Positions 48,588 through 59,947 of a DNA stretch of 64,000 bases are shown piece after piece. This stretch comes from Conoideocrella luteorostrata. Taxonomy: Eukaryota; Ascomycota; Sordariomycetes; Hypocreales; Clavicipitaceae. Made by a program: the position numbers and the translations under genes. The DNA lies in assembly GCA_032433595.1 (NCBI GenBank), contig JASWJB010000001.1, positions 1-64,000 on the forward strand, written 5' to 3'. Below the pieces are notes generated by a model. The model made no database searches and was not told the origin of the DNA. It saw nothing but the letters and a program-made list of their open reading frames with translations. Position 1 is the first letter of the stretch. Each line of letters begins with the position of its first letter.

Positions 48588-50387
48588 ATGTCTTCTCAAA
48601 ACTATCGCTCAATTGCCCAGAAAAAACTGAGCAATCTCCAATCTCTCATCCCCAAAGCCTGGCGACTCCCGTCGATTCCATCCCCGCTGCCGCTCGACGT
48701 GCGGCCCCTCATCGCTCAGAGCAACATCCTAACAGCAGCTGAACTCTCCATCACCTCGTCCCACGATGCAACCTCCCTCTCGCAGCTCATTCACTCCAAA
48801 GCGCTCACATCGGAGGCAGTGACCATCGCGTTTTGCAAAAGGGCCGCAATCGCCCAGCAACTCACCAACTGTCTCTCAGAAGTCCTCTTCCTCCCCGCTA
48901 TCGAACAGGCGCGTGCGCTCGACGCCGAGTATCATCGCACAGGGAAGACACGCGGACTCCTGCACGGCATACCCATTTCGTTAAAAGACACGTTCAAGAT
49001 CAAGGGATATGACTCTTCAATTGGCATTGCCAGTCTAGCAGAGAATCCTGCACGAGAGAATTCGGCGCTGGTGGATATTCTTATTGACCAAGGAGCGATT
49101 TTGTATTGCAAGACCAACGTGCCCCAGACTCTCATGGCCCTAGACTCGATGAGCCATCTCTTCGGGCGTGTCAAGAACCCGCGAAACAGGCTGGTCACCG
49201 CTGGGGGCAGTAGCGGTGGTGAGGGGGCGCTGGTGGCAATGAGGGGAAGCATTCTGGGTGTTGGCACAGATGTCGGAGGCTCTATACGCATACCAGCCAT
49301 GTGCAATGGTCTGTACGGCATCAAACCAAGTACGCAGCGAATACCTTTCTCAGGCCAAGAACTTGGGCTGCTGCCAGGTGCGGATAAGTTGGGACTGCAA
49401 GCCAGTGCGGGACCTATTGCAACGAGCGCCAGGGATTGTGAGCTGTTTCTAAAGGTGTTAGCGGATGCTAAACCGTGGGAGAAGGACCCAGGCGTGGCTT
49501 TTGGGGGGTGGGAAGGACAAGGCGATCTGGGAAAGAAGCCACTGTTCGGGATTTTAAGAACTGATGGTAACGCTACACCATTACCACCAGTTGCTAAAGT
49601 CCTCGATGAAACGGTGCGGCTCCTGCGACAGAATGACGTCGAAGTTGTTGAAATCGAATCCCCGGCGTTCAGAAAGTGCCAATCACTAGCCAACTCATTC
49701 TTTGGCATGGAGGGGAATAACAACATGCTTGACATGCTCGAGAAAACCGGCGAACCCCTCATCCCCTGGCTCAGCGGTAGGCTAGCACGGAAAAAGCCTC
49801 TGGGCGCCGCAGAGATCGGGAAACTACACGCCAGGAAAGCGGAGTTGGAAAAAGAAATGCTAGGCATTTGGAAAGACAAAGCGGGCCGGACAATTGATGT
49901 GCTGATCTGCCCGGTTGCACCACATCCCGTGCCAGAAATTGACAGGTGGAACGGGGTTGGGTACACAAGCTCATTTGTGCTGCTGGATTATGCGGCTGGA
50001 ACATTGCCGGTAAGGGACTTTGTAGAGGGAGATCTACATGGAGAATTGCCATCCGATGCGCAAGTGCTTGGAAGCTGGGACAAGAGAAACAGGGAATTAT
50101 GTAAGTTTGCCATATATTCAATTCTTAACCCTTGCATTCCTGGCGTATCTTCTTTCACTTTGTCTGTGTGGTTGCTTGGAGCTTTAATGATGATTAATAC
50201 GCCAAACGCTAACTCGGAACGAACAGGGAACCAAAACACAGTTGACAGGAATGTGTATCTGAACACAAAGCTATCCGTTCAAGTGGTGGCCCCTAGACTC
50301 CAAGAAAGGAAACTGTATCAAGCAATGGCACTGATTGATGAGATTCTACGGGAAGGTGGGAAAGAGATGGATAAATCCAAGCTGTAA
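48588..50387 (+). CDS. Amidase (acetamidase family)
   Basis: Exons 48588-50100 and 50227-50387, 557 residues. The 126-bp intron has no stops and is divisible by three. It is recognised because removing it restores NRELWNQNTVDRNVYL, where relatives have a tryptophan, and because GTAAGT and CAG ends are good. The amidase-signature Ser-cis-Ser-Lys triad is present: Lys about 133 in ISLKDTF, cis-Ser about 208 in GGSSGGE, and nucleophile Ser about 232 in DVGGSIRIP. These enzymes hydrolyse small amides to acid plus ammonia; fungal acetamidases let acetamide serve as a nitrogen source. No signal peptide. The start at 48588 is the first ATG in frame. Confidence 0.88.
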   Translation: MSSQNYRSIAQKKLSNLQSLIPKAWRLPSIPSPLPLDVRPLIAQSNILTAAELSITSSHDATSLSQLIHSKALTSEAVTIAFCKRAAIAQQLTNCLSEVLFLPAIEQARALDAEYHRTGKTRGLLHGIPISLKDTFKIKGYDSSIGIASLAENPARENSALVDILIDQGAILYCKTNVPQTLMALDSMSHLFGRVKNPRNRLVTAGGSSGGEGALVAMRGSILGVGTDVGGSIRIPAMCNGLYGIKPSTQRIPFSGQELGLLPGADKLGLQASAGPIATSARDCELFLKVLADAKPWEKDPGVAFGGWEGQGDLGKKPLFGILRTDGNATPLPPVAKVLDETVRLLRQNDVEVVEIESPAFRKCQSLANSFFGMEGNNNMLDMLEKTGEPLIPWLSGRLARKKPLGAAEIGKLHARKAELEKEMLGIWKDKAGRTIDVLICPVAPHPVPEIDRWNGVGYTSSFVLLDYAAGTLPVRDFVEGDLHGELPSDAQVLGSWDKRNRELCKFAIYSILNPCIPGVSSFTLSVWLLGALMMINTPNANSERTGNQNTVDRNVYLNTKLSVQVVAPRLQERKLYQAMALIDEILREGGKEMDKSKL

Positions 50388-50670
50388 TGGAAGCTGATTT
50401 TTATATACAATAATAATTTTTTCAACCGAGTTCTCAAGGGCGCAGGCTTTTTCAACACAAAATTGGCGCAGCCAGAGGCTACTTTATTATGTTCAGTTAT
50501 GCATAACGCTTATATATGTTCATATTTTCTGTTGACAGACCTGTTAGGCTATTGTACATATTAATCACCTTGTTGTCGATAGTCAATCAACAAGTACCGC
50601 TTTAAGTTCTGCGTGATATTTGGCATTAAATGTTTATATAGTCTCAGGTGTGAACTGCACGATTGACCCT

Positions 50671-51964
50671 CTATAAAGTCCCCATGTGACTCTCCATCCA
50701 ACGCGTATACACATTCTCCGACTCGCAAGGTTTATTGAGAAACAAGAACCGATTCATGATCATGTGAATATGCAGCTCTCCAGAGCAGCCGACAGCAGTT
50801 GTGGAAGGATGAGCAGCTTCCAAAATACTTGCTAGCCTTTTGCATTCATCGGAAAGCAGCTCATCGTCTCCGTACGTGATGAGAATATCGTTGATGGGTA
50901 AGTCGCTCCACCATTCAGTCGGAGCTGTCAAGGGGTCGTTCCAACAGTCCGAAGGCGCCCCTGCCAAGAAGTTACTCGCCCAGTAAACGAGGGCGTCCGC
51001 ATCCAGAATGTCTTCTTTCTTACACGTTCTCATGGATTCGGATGTTGAGTATAGATTAAGCCAGGGAGACGCGATGACTGCACCAGCGAGCCGGCCGTCC
51101 AAATTGAGCGGAGACACCTTTGGGTTTGGATGCTTTAAATGAAGTGCCAGGCTAAGAAGCAGATGTGCGCCAGCAGAATCGCCGAGCAAGATGATAGACG
51201 ACGGAGAGATATTCTCTGTATGAAGAAGGTGGTTTAACAGAGAGGTTGCTTGCTGCAGCTGGCAAGGGTATTGGTTTGCGCCCTCGGACACTAAGCCTGT
51301 TCATTTTCTCAGCGTCTCTAATTCCGTGGGCTGGTATGCTGGTTTGTGCCATGAATGCTCACCGTATTGTAAAACAAAAACTGCAAGGTCCTTCCGAGGA
51401 GGTTGCGAAAACCCAAATGCAAAGTCTATATGCTCATTCAACGCAGGCGCCATGTACCCGCCGCCGTGAAAAAAGACGTTGGTACGTGTCGCGTATTGCG
51501 GTCCTAGTCTGTGAGCAACAGTGCCATCATCCAGCTTGATGGTCGTATGCGGAATGCCATGTCTTTTAGCGAAGCGACTGCAAGTCTTGGCTGTTGAGGT
51601 GACTAGATTTTGGATCCGTACTGGGCTCAACCGGCATTGATAATCGCGCATGCCTTGGTAGGCGATGTACTCGTGGAATGAGATGTCATCCTTCCGGGTT
51701 CCTGGTAAAATGCCCTTGACAGCTTTACCGACAAGGCCGGATGCTAGTGCGGAGGGTTAGTTGCATAATGAGAAGACAAGGACGATTGGACGGAGGGATT
51801 GGGAGACGTCGAGATGGGAAGGTTGGTCAAGGAAAGCTGGGAAAAGGGACGGTCTCACTGATCCACGTTGCTTGGGCGAGAGTGAGCACCCACTCCCACA
51901 AGCTGAGGTCCACAGCGTGCTCTCTATGACGCAGGGGATTGACATCGTTGAGCTTGTCGGACAT
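50671..51964 (-). CDS. Alpha/beta hydrolase (HSL-like esterase)
   Basis: Exons 51964-51859, 51743-51363 and 51296-50671, 370 residues, with introns of 115 and 66 bp. This is an alpha/beta hydrolase fold-3 protein of the hormone-sensitive-lipase type: oxyanion motif HGGGY, nucleophile elbow GDSAGAH, acid region YGDDELLSDE, and a late histidine in ELHIHM. The short N-terminal exon resembles the amphipathic start of fungal members. The usual role is hydrolysis of small acyl esters. Its neighbour on the same strand is an acyltransferase, so the two could add and remove an acyl group from a common product, but nothing in the sequence fixes the substrate. Confidence 0.8.
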
Positions 51965-52388
51965 GGCGATTTGCCTCCTCACCAATGCAGGTGCCTGGGA
52001 TATTTGCTTGGCATCGAGTCCGTGTCTGGCGAGAGGCCAAGAGCAAGAGGGGGGGGCTCAGTCAGCACCAGCACACGCAATCAGCCGACGCGCGATGCAT
52101 AAGCGCCGACGACAATTGGCGGCCGGACTGCAGGTTCCCCGCTGCACATACAGCTCCTTCAGCAATAGTGGCCAGTGGCTGGGATGCGTTGACCAATCCC
52201 GGTGGCAGTTCATTAGTTACCGTTATTAACTACGGAGTACGGAGTACTTGGCTCCAACACAGGCACGGAGAACTACCGAGTACGGAGTACTTCAAACACA
52301 AAACAAGACAAAATCACTTCTGTCCGTCAGCACTCACGTGCATGGTGATCCGATTCTTCATAAGAAAGCGGACAAGAAACACAGTTGC
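51965..52388. promoter_or_regulatory. Hydrolase promoter with TACGGAGTAC repeats
   Basis: 424 bp between two minus-strand genes. TACGGAGTACGGAGTAC at 52231-52247 and TACGGAGTAC at 52281-52290 give a local cluster of this palindromic word. No gene seen. Confidence 0.5.
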
Positions 52389-54040
52389 CTAGAACTTCTC
52401 CAGGTTCGGGTCCTTGGCCAAATACTCCTTGATCTGCTTCATGCACGGCCGCGACGCGCTAAATTGTACCCAGTAGCCCTCTTCGTTTCTCGACAAGATC
52501 ATCGACGAAACTACGCAAAATTTAGTGGCGCGGACAGCCATACTTGTAGCGAAGACAAACAACTCACATCGCAGCGGTGTACCGCGTTCTCCGCTCTGGC
52601 CAAGGACAAGAAATTTTGGCCTACCATTTTCGTTCTTGTTCTCGCCGATTATCGCAGGGCCAAAGTCCAAATCCCTCCAGGCCGCACACCAGTTCGTCGT
52701 GTGATATGACCGCTCGAAGGGCTCGCACGTGTGGTTGCCCTGGCCCCTGCGGACTTTCTCTCTTATAACGGCCATGCATATCTCAATGTCTCTGGCTTCC
52801 ATGGCCTCTTCGATCGCTCTGCGGTGTGCGTAGGCAACTTCGCTGACTGGCGTTGACGGTTGCATTTGCACTCGTGCGGTAGCGCTAATAATGGAGTTGT
52901 GGATGAAGCCTTCGCGTCGATCGGCATCAAGCTCGGGTATGAGGCCGCGCACTGTCGAGGCATTAGCATCTACAGGCTGTGCAGGATGGAGCACCCATAG
53001 AGTTTACTAAAACGTACGGTTTACTGCTGCTGAGAGTGCCACCATCCGAGGTGTTTTCTTGTTCATCCGTGAGAGCTTGAAACAGGTCAGCATTTTGCTT
53101 TCAAGTCCGCCATGGTCTATCAACCGTCAAGTAGACCACTACCAACCTTGGCTAGAGTGGCCGAAATGATATCACCATCGCTGACTCTCGAAAAATCGGC
53201 ATGTTGTTCCTTCAGCGTTTGAGAACACCTTTCTCGCAGGGATCGGATAAGCGGCAGTGGGAAGAACAAAATGTGAGACTCCTCCTTTGAATTGAGCACC
53301 AGATCGGGAATGAATGGTAGCAATACGAGCAAATACTCGCCCGTCCTGAAGATGCGTTCCCTTCCCTTACGGAAGGTTTCGTTTTCGGAATAGTCCTCGT
53401 AGGCTTTGCTGCTGCCCGGTAGTAAGTCTCGTTCGTAGCCAGCAAATGGAGGAGGCGCTTTGCCTTCCATCAGTCCCAGCCATGCCTTCATGATGCTTGC
53501 CAGGCCAAATTGATCTGCCACAACGTGGGGAATACTGAGGCAGACAACGCTAGCGTCAGTAAAAAGAGACAGGTGAATATAGAGGAATGGCGCGTTGGGC
53601 GGCTCATCCGTTCGATGGTACGGCCAGTCTGATGGTCTGAACCAAGAATCTACAGTCGTCATGGACGGAAGGAACTGAGGGCCGCTATCTTGTGCGGGGG
53701 ATCGAATCGCGGACGCGACCTTGTCAACAGAATGGTCGTATTCTTGTACGGACCAGTTGAATAGCAGATGGTCTTTTTCGAATGATTTGGGGATCTGGTA
53801 CTCGAGGAGTCCGTCGTTGCGTCGAGTTACTAGTCGTCCTCCCAACTTTCGCCAATGGTCTCGGATGAGACAGTCCAATGTGGTTCTCATAATATTTTTG
53901 TCCAGGCACTCTTCCACAACGAAAAAAGTCCGCGTTCGGATGTTGTGTGCCGGTTTTAGCTGGTCTGTAAGGGGAACTGGTACTACGTCCATCTTGTCGG
54001 TATTGCGTGGAGAACGCAGTGGTTTTACGGAGGACATCAT
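52389..54040 (-). CDS. BAHD-like acyltransferase
   Basis: Model: exons 54040-53147, 53075-53018, 52951-52568 and 52510-52389, 485 residues. The catalytic HxxxD motif of the BAHD/trichothecene-acyltransferase superfamily is HVVAD (about 172-176), and a DFG-type motif appears late as LDFG. Splicing the third junction at CGACAG gives VNLRGLIPEL, and the last restores GTPLRFSSMILS. The first two acceptors are less certain than the last. Such enzymes transfer acetyl or longer acyl groups from CoA to hydroxyls of secondary metabolites. No assembly-line gene lies beside it, and the naphthopyrone cluster is 13 kb away, so a role there is speculative. The start is one of two adjacent ATGs (54040, 54037). 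Confidence 0.7.
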
Positions 54041-56317
54041 ACGATGATAATGAGTGACATGTTCAGGACACAACAAGACGACGCAAGGTTTATATGAGCA
54101 GTTAATTGCATACGCAATCAATACGCCGTTCTAGTGTATTCCGCACTAACCTGCCTTTCATTGTAGCTCTGTCAATGCCACCACTAAGGCAATAGCGTGT
54201 GCCCCGTAACGCCAGTCAGCTTACGATGGGGCGCGCGAATTGCATCATCATGTGTTTGGGTTCAGCTACGCCCGTTGTCAAAATGGCAATCTGAACAGGA
54301 AGGAGTAGTGCAACGCGTGGCTGAGAGTAATCCATGCTAGCCTGTCTATCCGAAACATATCCTTCAGCTTGTTCTCCCATTGGAGATGCCAAATAATTAT
54401 GGCCTGCTAGCATGGGGAGTCCTTCAAAGCGAGGTCAAATGAATCCGAGATGGGAGGCCACTGGCATCGCTAGCTTAGAGCAGTGGGCTACGCTAAAGTA
54501 GTTTGATTTGCGGAGCGTATCACTTGTACGGAGTAGACTATGTTTTATTGAAATTTTAATGTGCCGACCAATGATCTTAGTAAGGCGTTAGTTAAAGCGG
54601 GACTCATGCTCATTTCGCGCATCCGCTCGTCTCGCTTACCAAAACGACAATATTCTTCTTCATGCTATGTCGGTGAAAGTCACTATTGTGACAGGGGGGG
54701 GGTTCAATAAAAAACTGTTCATGGAATGGTAATACTCGTTAGAGAATGATCTCGCATTGTTCGAGAAGGGAACGACATTGGTACTCATTTCAAGTGCTCA
54801 AAATAGCCGTCCAGTTTTGCTGACGCGCATCCGGCCATCATCAGAAGCTGTTCGCCTGTCAGCCGTTTTAACATCTAAGCTGGGGGTTGCCTCAATATCA
54901 AGCCGATGTGATATAGAATTATCGACAACTGCTAAATAAGTCATCCACGACTGAGCTGCAGGGTTTTGCATGTGCAAGGGTCCATGCCACAAGCGACTTC
55001 ATTAATAAGCAAGATGCAGGACCCGTTCTCTAGACTTATGCAGGATTTCCCGGAGAATTGCTGATAGGTGATTTTCGATGAGGGGTGAGTCCGTACTATA
55101 CACACAAAAGGAGTATAGAGCTCGCCGTAACTGTGGATATGCTCCAGCAACCTCATCTTGTCTGGCACATCCGAAAGAAGCCAGCTCTCAGTCTCATAAG
55201 CCGGTTGCATTACACTTGAAAAGAGGATATTCCGGAGGACGATTGCAGGTCGGCTCCACTCTATACTAGGTATTAGTCTTGATAATAGACTGGGCTCTTC
55301 CAGTGACGTTTCAGATACTTCTATCCCGTCAATAAGTTATCATCATTCCAGAGAAGTCAGGTGATCTTCCGTGAATGTAGAATACTCTTGCCATTATGTA
55401 GCTTCGTGTAAGCTGCTGTATACACGCTAAACTGATGCTTGAACATATTACTTTCTGGTACGTCCAGTGATCGCGATTACTTTGTCTTTTCGTGACATAC
55501 TTTGACCAGCTTCTGCATGCCCTATTTTCGCCGACTCCTTCAGAAAGAGTGTTGTTCAACAATCTCAATCCTAGCTTGGACAGCGATGCAGCTAGAGAAG
55601 GGATGGGACCTTTCAGAACCGTTGAGATATCAATGTCTCATATGGTGTAACTCGAACTTAACTTGACTAAAACGCTCATGTCAGGGTAAAGTTTCCTAGT
55701 ATCGCGTCGAGGGATATAAAGAATAGGATCGCGGAACACAACCGTGACGGCGTCTACGAAGAGTATATGCTACGATTCAAGCATCGCCAGCGGCTATTAT
55801 ACCGCAAAAGGCCAATTACCTTTCAATTGTAATGACCTGTACAAGAAGCTGACTACCCAGAAATAATCCATTATCGAAACTTCCTTAGAAATCCTACGAA
55901 GCCCAAGGTAGGAGCAAAGAGCAAATCAAAGGACGGACAGAAGCTATACTGCGGCAGTGCATCAGGCAAAAGTTATTAGACAGCCGGAAAGGGTATATCG
56001 ATCCGAGTAACATTGATGACACCATTTAACAGCCGTGTTATTTGCTCAAAAATTTATTCAAACGGGAATAAATGATCGGCAACAACGCTTGTTTGTCGCA
56101 TGTTCAACTATTAATCTCTTCCATCCTCCTTACGGCAGGTAAACTTATGGCCATTTCGTAGACAATCTACAGCTATTCGGAAGTGTTCAATTCCCAAATG
56201 ATTTTTTTTATTTTGTTACCTTATGACTAGTTTAATCTTAAGTTCTGCGTGTTTATTCCGATATTAGTTGACCCTCTTGATCAACTCTCCTCATGCGAAG
56301 ATAATCCTGCGACATCG
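54041..56317. other. Long intergenic region, no gene seen
   Basis: 2.3 kb of mostly A/T-rich spacer. TACGGAGTA lies at 54527-54535 and a short G-run near 54691-54702. No frame shows a domain, signal peptide or convincing splice structure. Confidence 0.5.
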
Positions 56318-57039
56318 CTATTTACTAAACGATCCTGTATCTACTAGTGTTCCATCACCCTTGGGATGATTGGGATTCGACATGTATATCCTTGCATTCT
56401 CGATCGACTTCTCGATTGAGGTGGTGGCTTTCCTCTGCGCCGCAATATTTGAGTTTGCATTCGACGCCGCGCCAGGAGGGTTATGACCCAATTCCCCCGC
56501 CGGCACTAACGCCGGATTTACATGAACCTGAAAGAGAAATGGAATGTCAGGCAACTGGTATTATCGCCTTCTGGGGGCTTAAGGTGCTTGCTTACTTTCG
56601 GGTATTTATTTCCATTTGGGAGGGTCCTTCCACCAGAACCATCGTTGCCGTTCAGAGGCGCCCGATCACCAGTTGTGTATTGCTTCCCATTTGGCAGGAA
56701 CCTCACATACGGAACAGAATCGCCACCGCCGTTAAGAGGCGCCAAATTTGCACCTGGAAGAGGCTTGACAGACTGATGTGAAACGCCATGGGACGACCCT
56801 GCGCCCGGTAGGTTAGGGTTCACGCGAGGGCCTTCTTCAAACTCAGAGTCAGAGTCGGTGTCCGTGGCTGTGTCCGTTTCGCTTGTGTCCGGCGACTCAG
56901 ACGGACCCTTGGGTCGCGGAGTCTTGAATTTAAGTGTACTAAGGTTAACTCCCGGTACGGGAGCAGCATTGCAGAGAGAAAGCCACAAACATAGAAATAG
57001 AGCTGCCCAAATAAATGCAGTCCGATGAGTAGAAAACAT
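56318..57039 (-). CDS. Small secreted Pro/Gly/Asn-rich protein
   Basis: Exons 57039-56596 and 56527-56318 give 217 residues; the 68-bp intron joins in phase 0. A clear signal peptide is present (MFSTHRTAFIWAALFLCLWLS, cleaved near CNAAP). The mature chain is disordered-looking: an acidic Ser/Thr/Asp stretch (DTSETDTATDTDSDSEFEEG), then imperfect repeats around PLNGG/PLNGN and LPNGK/LPNGN. Without the splice the frame would end early with an unrelated tail. The second exon adds a charged helical segment (RKATTSIEKSIENARIYM). No cysteine framework and no known domain. A wall-associated or effector-like secreted protein is possible but not shown. Confidence 0.6.
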
Positions 57040-57670
57040 ATTGATTCCGTAGGTGTTAAGATGAATGGTGTTAGAACGCTATTGGAATGTCGGACTCATG
57101 ATACGGTTGCAGCATAGCACGCATTTGGGCCGGAGGAAATCTGCTCTAGCTTTTATACTCGACTGCAGCAGATACTTGTCATGCTTCACGCTATTCTTAA
57201 AAATAACATATTGATTACCGTGCGGGTTTTTGGAAAGTCCCGGGAGTAGCTCGTATCAGGGCATAAACATCATACGACACTTTAGGCGACCCAAAACTAT
57301 GGACAGTGCGAGGGTTACGTACCTTAATTTATTTAGCCGTGACTGGACAGATTGTAATCTAACCGAAAGGGTGGTTTTGTGGTATGTGTGGTGGAGGAAG
57401 GGTAAAAAAAAATGGAGATGAGCCGATACCTTCAGGTATTGCTCTATTTACTAGGATGTATAGTATAGCTCACAATATTGTGCGCGCTGGACAATAATGC
57501 AAAATGACAGACAAATTTTCTGCAAGGCAGTTCAATACAGTGCAGCGTGCAAGGTGGGTGTTATATCACACTGTGGAAAATACGAAGAGGAGGTATATTA
57601 AAGTTACATTGCTTTCATCTCTTATCTTAATTCTTGCGAAGTCCACCTACTGCTCTTTAGTCCTGCAACA

Positions 57671-58257
57671 ATGTCAAATCTTCCTGAAATCGCCATTGCC
57701 AACGTTTCGCTCGCTGCGCGAGCGGCAGATATGCCGTGGTGCGAGAATGGTGTCCGTTACTGCCGTGCAACTCTGCTCCAAGAAAAACGTAAGGTCGTAG
57801 TCTAGTATGGTATTGTTTCTACCTTTTCGAACTGACATATCATATATCAGACGGCTATTCGGCGGGTGAGCTTCCCCAAACTACGGCAAATGGAAGCAAG
57901 GGCATTTTGACGCAAGTACTATATGTTTGCTTAAACAACCAGCCTATTATTTGCGAACCCTGCAGGAAGAGATGCATACCGAGTGAATCAAAGGGGAAGG
58001 AGGATGAGTGTGAAAGAGCGTGAGCTACAGAGATTCGTTCAGATGTTGCGACTCGCTACACCTATAGTTTATTAATTTCAGCAATGCACCCATGCCTAGA
58101 CTGTAGCTATACTAGTTAATTCATATTCTGTTTTTTTTGTGGCTCAGAAAAGCGAGTATCCAGATGTGAACATTACCATTATGGGCCGGGAGGTCAGAAC
58201 GACTATGATTGTTTGAATGCTCCCGGTATTGGCTTCTTAAGCTCTCCTTGCAATTAA
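57671..58257 (+). CDS. Candidate small cysteine-rich protein
   Basis: Hand-built model: exons 57671-57788, 57851-58019 and 58164-58257, 126 residues. Introns of 62 and 144 bp have GTAAGG...CAG and GTGAGC...CAG ends, and the phases agree. Ten cysteines are spread along the chain (in PWCEN, RYCRA, VCLNN, IICEP, PCRKRC, DECERAC, YDCLN and SPCN), an even number as expected of a disulfide-rich secreted protein. The predicted N-terminus lacks an obvious signal peptide, so an upstream exon may be missing or the start may be wrong. I recognise no family. Supporting the model are the even cysteine count and an open frame across three exons. Against it is the missing leader. Confidence 0.4.
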
Positions 58258-58804
58258 TAAACGTTTCCACTTGAAGTAATTAAAGGTCAAGTCAGCGAAC
58301 AGCTTTAGTGTGATGGTTAATTTCCAAGCTTCGTAATTATTGCCCCCAAATCAATGCTCCCCACAAATAACCGCAAGGTGATTGGGAACATTTAGATCGG
58401 CCCGAAGTTAGTGTTTAATAAAATCACCCCGGCTTATATTCTACGACGGAACATCCCAACGGTGAGAACACCGCTCATTTCGACTTCATTGTATTAGCGA
58501 AAAAATGAGCATGGCTCATTAATTTCGACATGTTTGTGTCCGGAAGAAGAAAAACAAGCGGGCGGGGAATGGCATTGTCAGGAGCACCGAATACGAAACT
58601 AATCATAAACCTTATTGAGCCATGCGTTAACGACTCATTTGCAGGTAATGAAAACACTAAGAACCCTACACCGATGATTCCTATTCAGAAGTGGGATATT
58701 CTCTCATTTGAAAGTGGATATATCAAGACCGCAAGCTGTGGTGATCGCTCTTTAATCTCTCCAATATCTCGGAGCTGTGCCACCACACGTGCCTCAGAGC
58801 AACC
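58258..58804. promoter_or_regulatory. Intergenic, promoter of the secreted protein
   Basis: About 0.55 kb. An apparent frame at 58530-58832 overlaps the next start in a different frame and has no motifs. No gene seen. Confidence 0.4.
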
Positions 58805-59947
58805 ATGCTTCTTATTTCAGCTCTTCTGTTAGCAACCATAATCCTCGCCAAAGGACAAAATGCGGATGTAACGGAAAACAGAAAGCTTTATCGGGAGCCG
58901 GAAAATTTCGATGTCGTGGAGACTAAAAAAAAAGCCATTGAGGAGCGATTTTCAATTGATGAGACACGACCACCATTCCTTGACGTTACTGTAGACACCG
59001 AATGGCCATGCTGGAAAGACTTGTCCCTATTCGTCCTTGATGGGTGTATGAGAGCTACACATATAAGTCGCCTCGCTCTTAATCCATACACTGCGAGAAC
59101 TTCTGCCTGGTACAACATCTACATCGAGTCGGAATCTACTTCGGGAAGTAACCCGGTATACATGGCTGTCAGTAAATCTCATTCGACAACTACCGCACTC
59201 TCGCAGGGCTGGAGTTTGGGAGTCCATACCACTATCAACCCTCTTGGCTACATTGGTGGCTCCGTCACGTCCGAGATAAACCAACAAACGACCCACTCCA
59301 ATACTTGGACTTCTGAGATAACCAATACGTACGTATGTCCTGCTTGGCACCATTGTCAAATCCAAACATGGACATGGCATGTTACGTTTCAGGGAGCCTG
59401 TGAAAATGAGCCGCTCATCGACTGCGGCAGGATCATAAGGCCATGCAAGGAAAAGGACTTGTGTCCCTCATTTTGGACGTTTGCTAGGCCGGGCTGCTTC
59501 TTACCTGCAGTTCCTTGCAATGTTACATTGCCGCTATTCAAGGGACCAGGCGCGCCCTACAGCGAGGTCAAATTCCGCGAGTATGACATAAGGGCTCAGT
59601 ATACTGGCTGCAGTGGCACGAATGCAACGTTATCTACTGGTGAGATCTACGACCCCAAAACCAAGCTTTATAGCATCGGAGAACAGTGGTATCCCAAGCC
59701 AAGGAATTCACCACCGCCGGCCCTCCCTTCGCCTTATCCTTGCGTTGCTTCCGATACTTTGTCTGGGCCACCGAGGATACCCAAAGTCGTTGACAAGTTA
59801 GATGGGTGGTGCGTGTTGGATGACGGGGATCTATATGCAGCCGACACGGATGAATATTTCAACAGTAAAGAGTGGTATTCCAGGGCAGGGGTCCCTAAGC
59901 CAGACACTACTGGATACGAGCCCTGTCTAAAGAACAGCAGCAAATAA
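58805..59947 (+). CDS. Secreted protein of unknown function
   Basis: Single exon, 380 residues, with an N-terminal signal peptide (MLLISALLLATIILAKGQ). The mature chain is cysteine-rich and has several N-glycosylation sequons (NVT, NAT, NSS). Residues of about 110-180 are unusually rich in Ser/Thr alternating with hydrophobics (SKSHSTTTALSQGWSLGV, then TSEINQQTTHSNTWTSEI), a pattern seen in long amphipathic beta-hairpins of aerolysin-type proteins and in some carbohydrate-binding folds. The rest, with CPSFWTF and paired cysteines, is not recognised. I therefore give no function; a structure prediction would decide. Long spacers on both sides isolate it among other secreted-protein genes. Confidence 0.7.
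   Translation: MLLISALLLATIILAKGQNADVTENRKLYREPENFDVVETKKKAIEERFSIDETRPPFLDVTVDTEWPCWKDLSLFVLDGCMRATHISRLALNPYTARTSAWYNIYIESESTSGSNPVYMAVSKSHSTTTALSQGWSLGVHTTINPLGYIGGSVTSEINQQTTHSNTWTSEITNTYVCPAWHHCQIQTWTWHVTFQGACENEPLIDCGRIIRPCKEKDLCPSFWTFARPGCFLPAVPCNVTLPLFKGPGAPYSEVKFREYDIRAQYTGCSGTNATLSTGEIYDPKTKLYSIGEQWYPKPRNSPPPALPSPYPCVASDTLSGPPRIPKVVDKLDGWCVLDDGDLYAADTDEYFNSKEWYSRAGVPKPDTTGYEPCLKNSSK

Noticed and set aside
48932..49966. Long minus-strand frame of 344 codons
   Set aside because: Antisense to the amidase, whose catalytic motifs are on the plus strand; a shadow of its codon bias.
58530..58832. 100-codon plus-strand frame
   Set aside because: Overlaps the start of the secreted-protein gene in another frame; no motifs.
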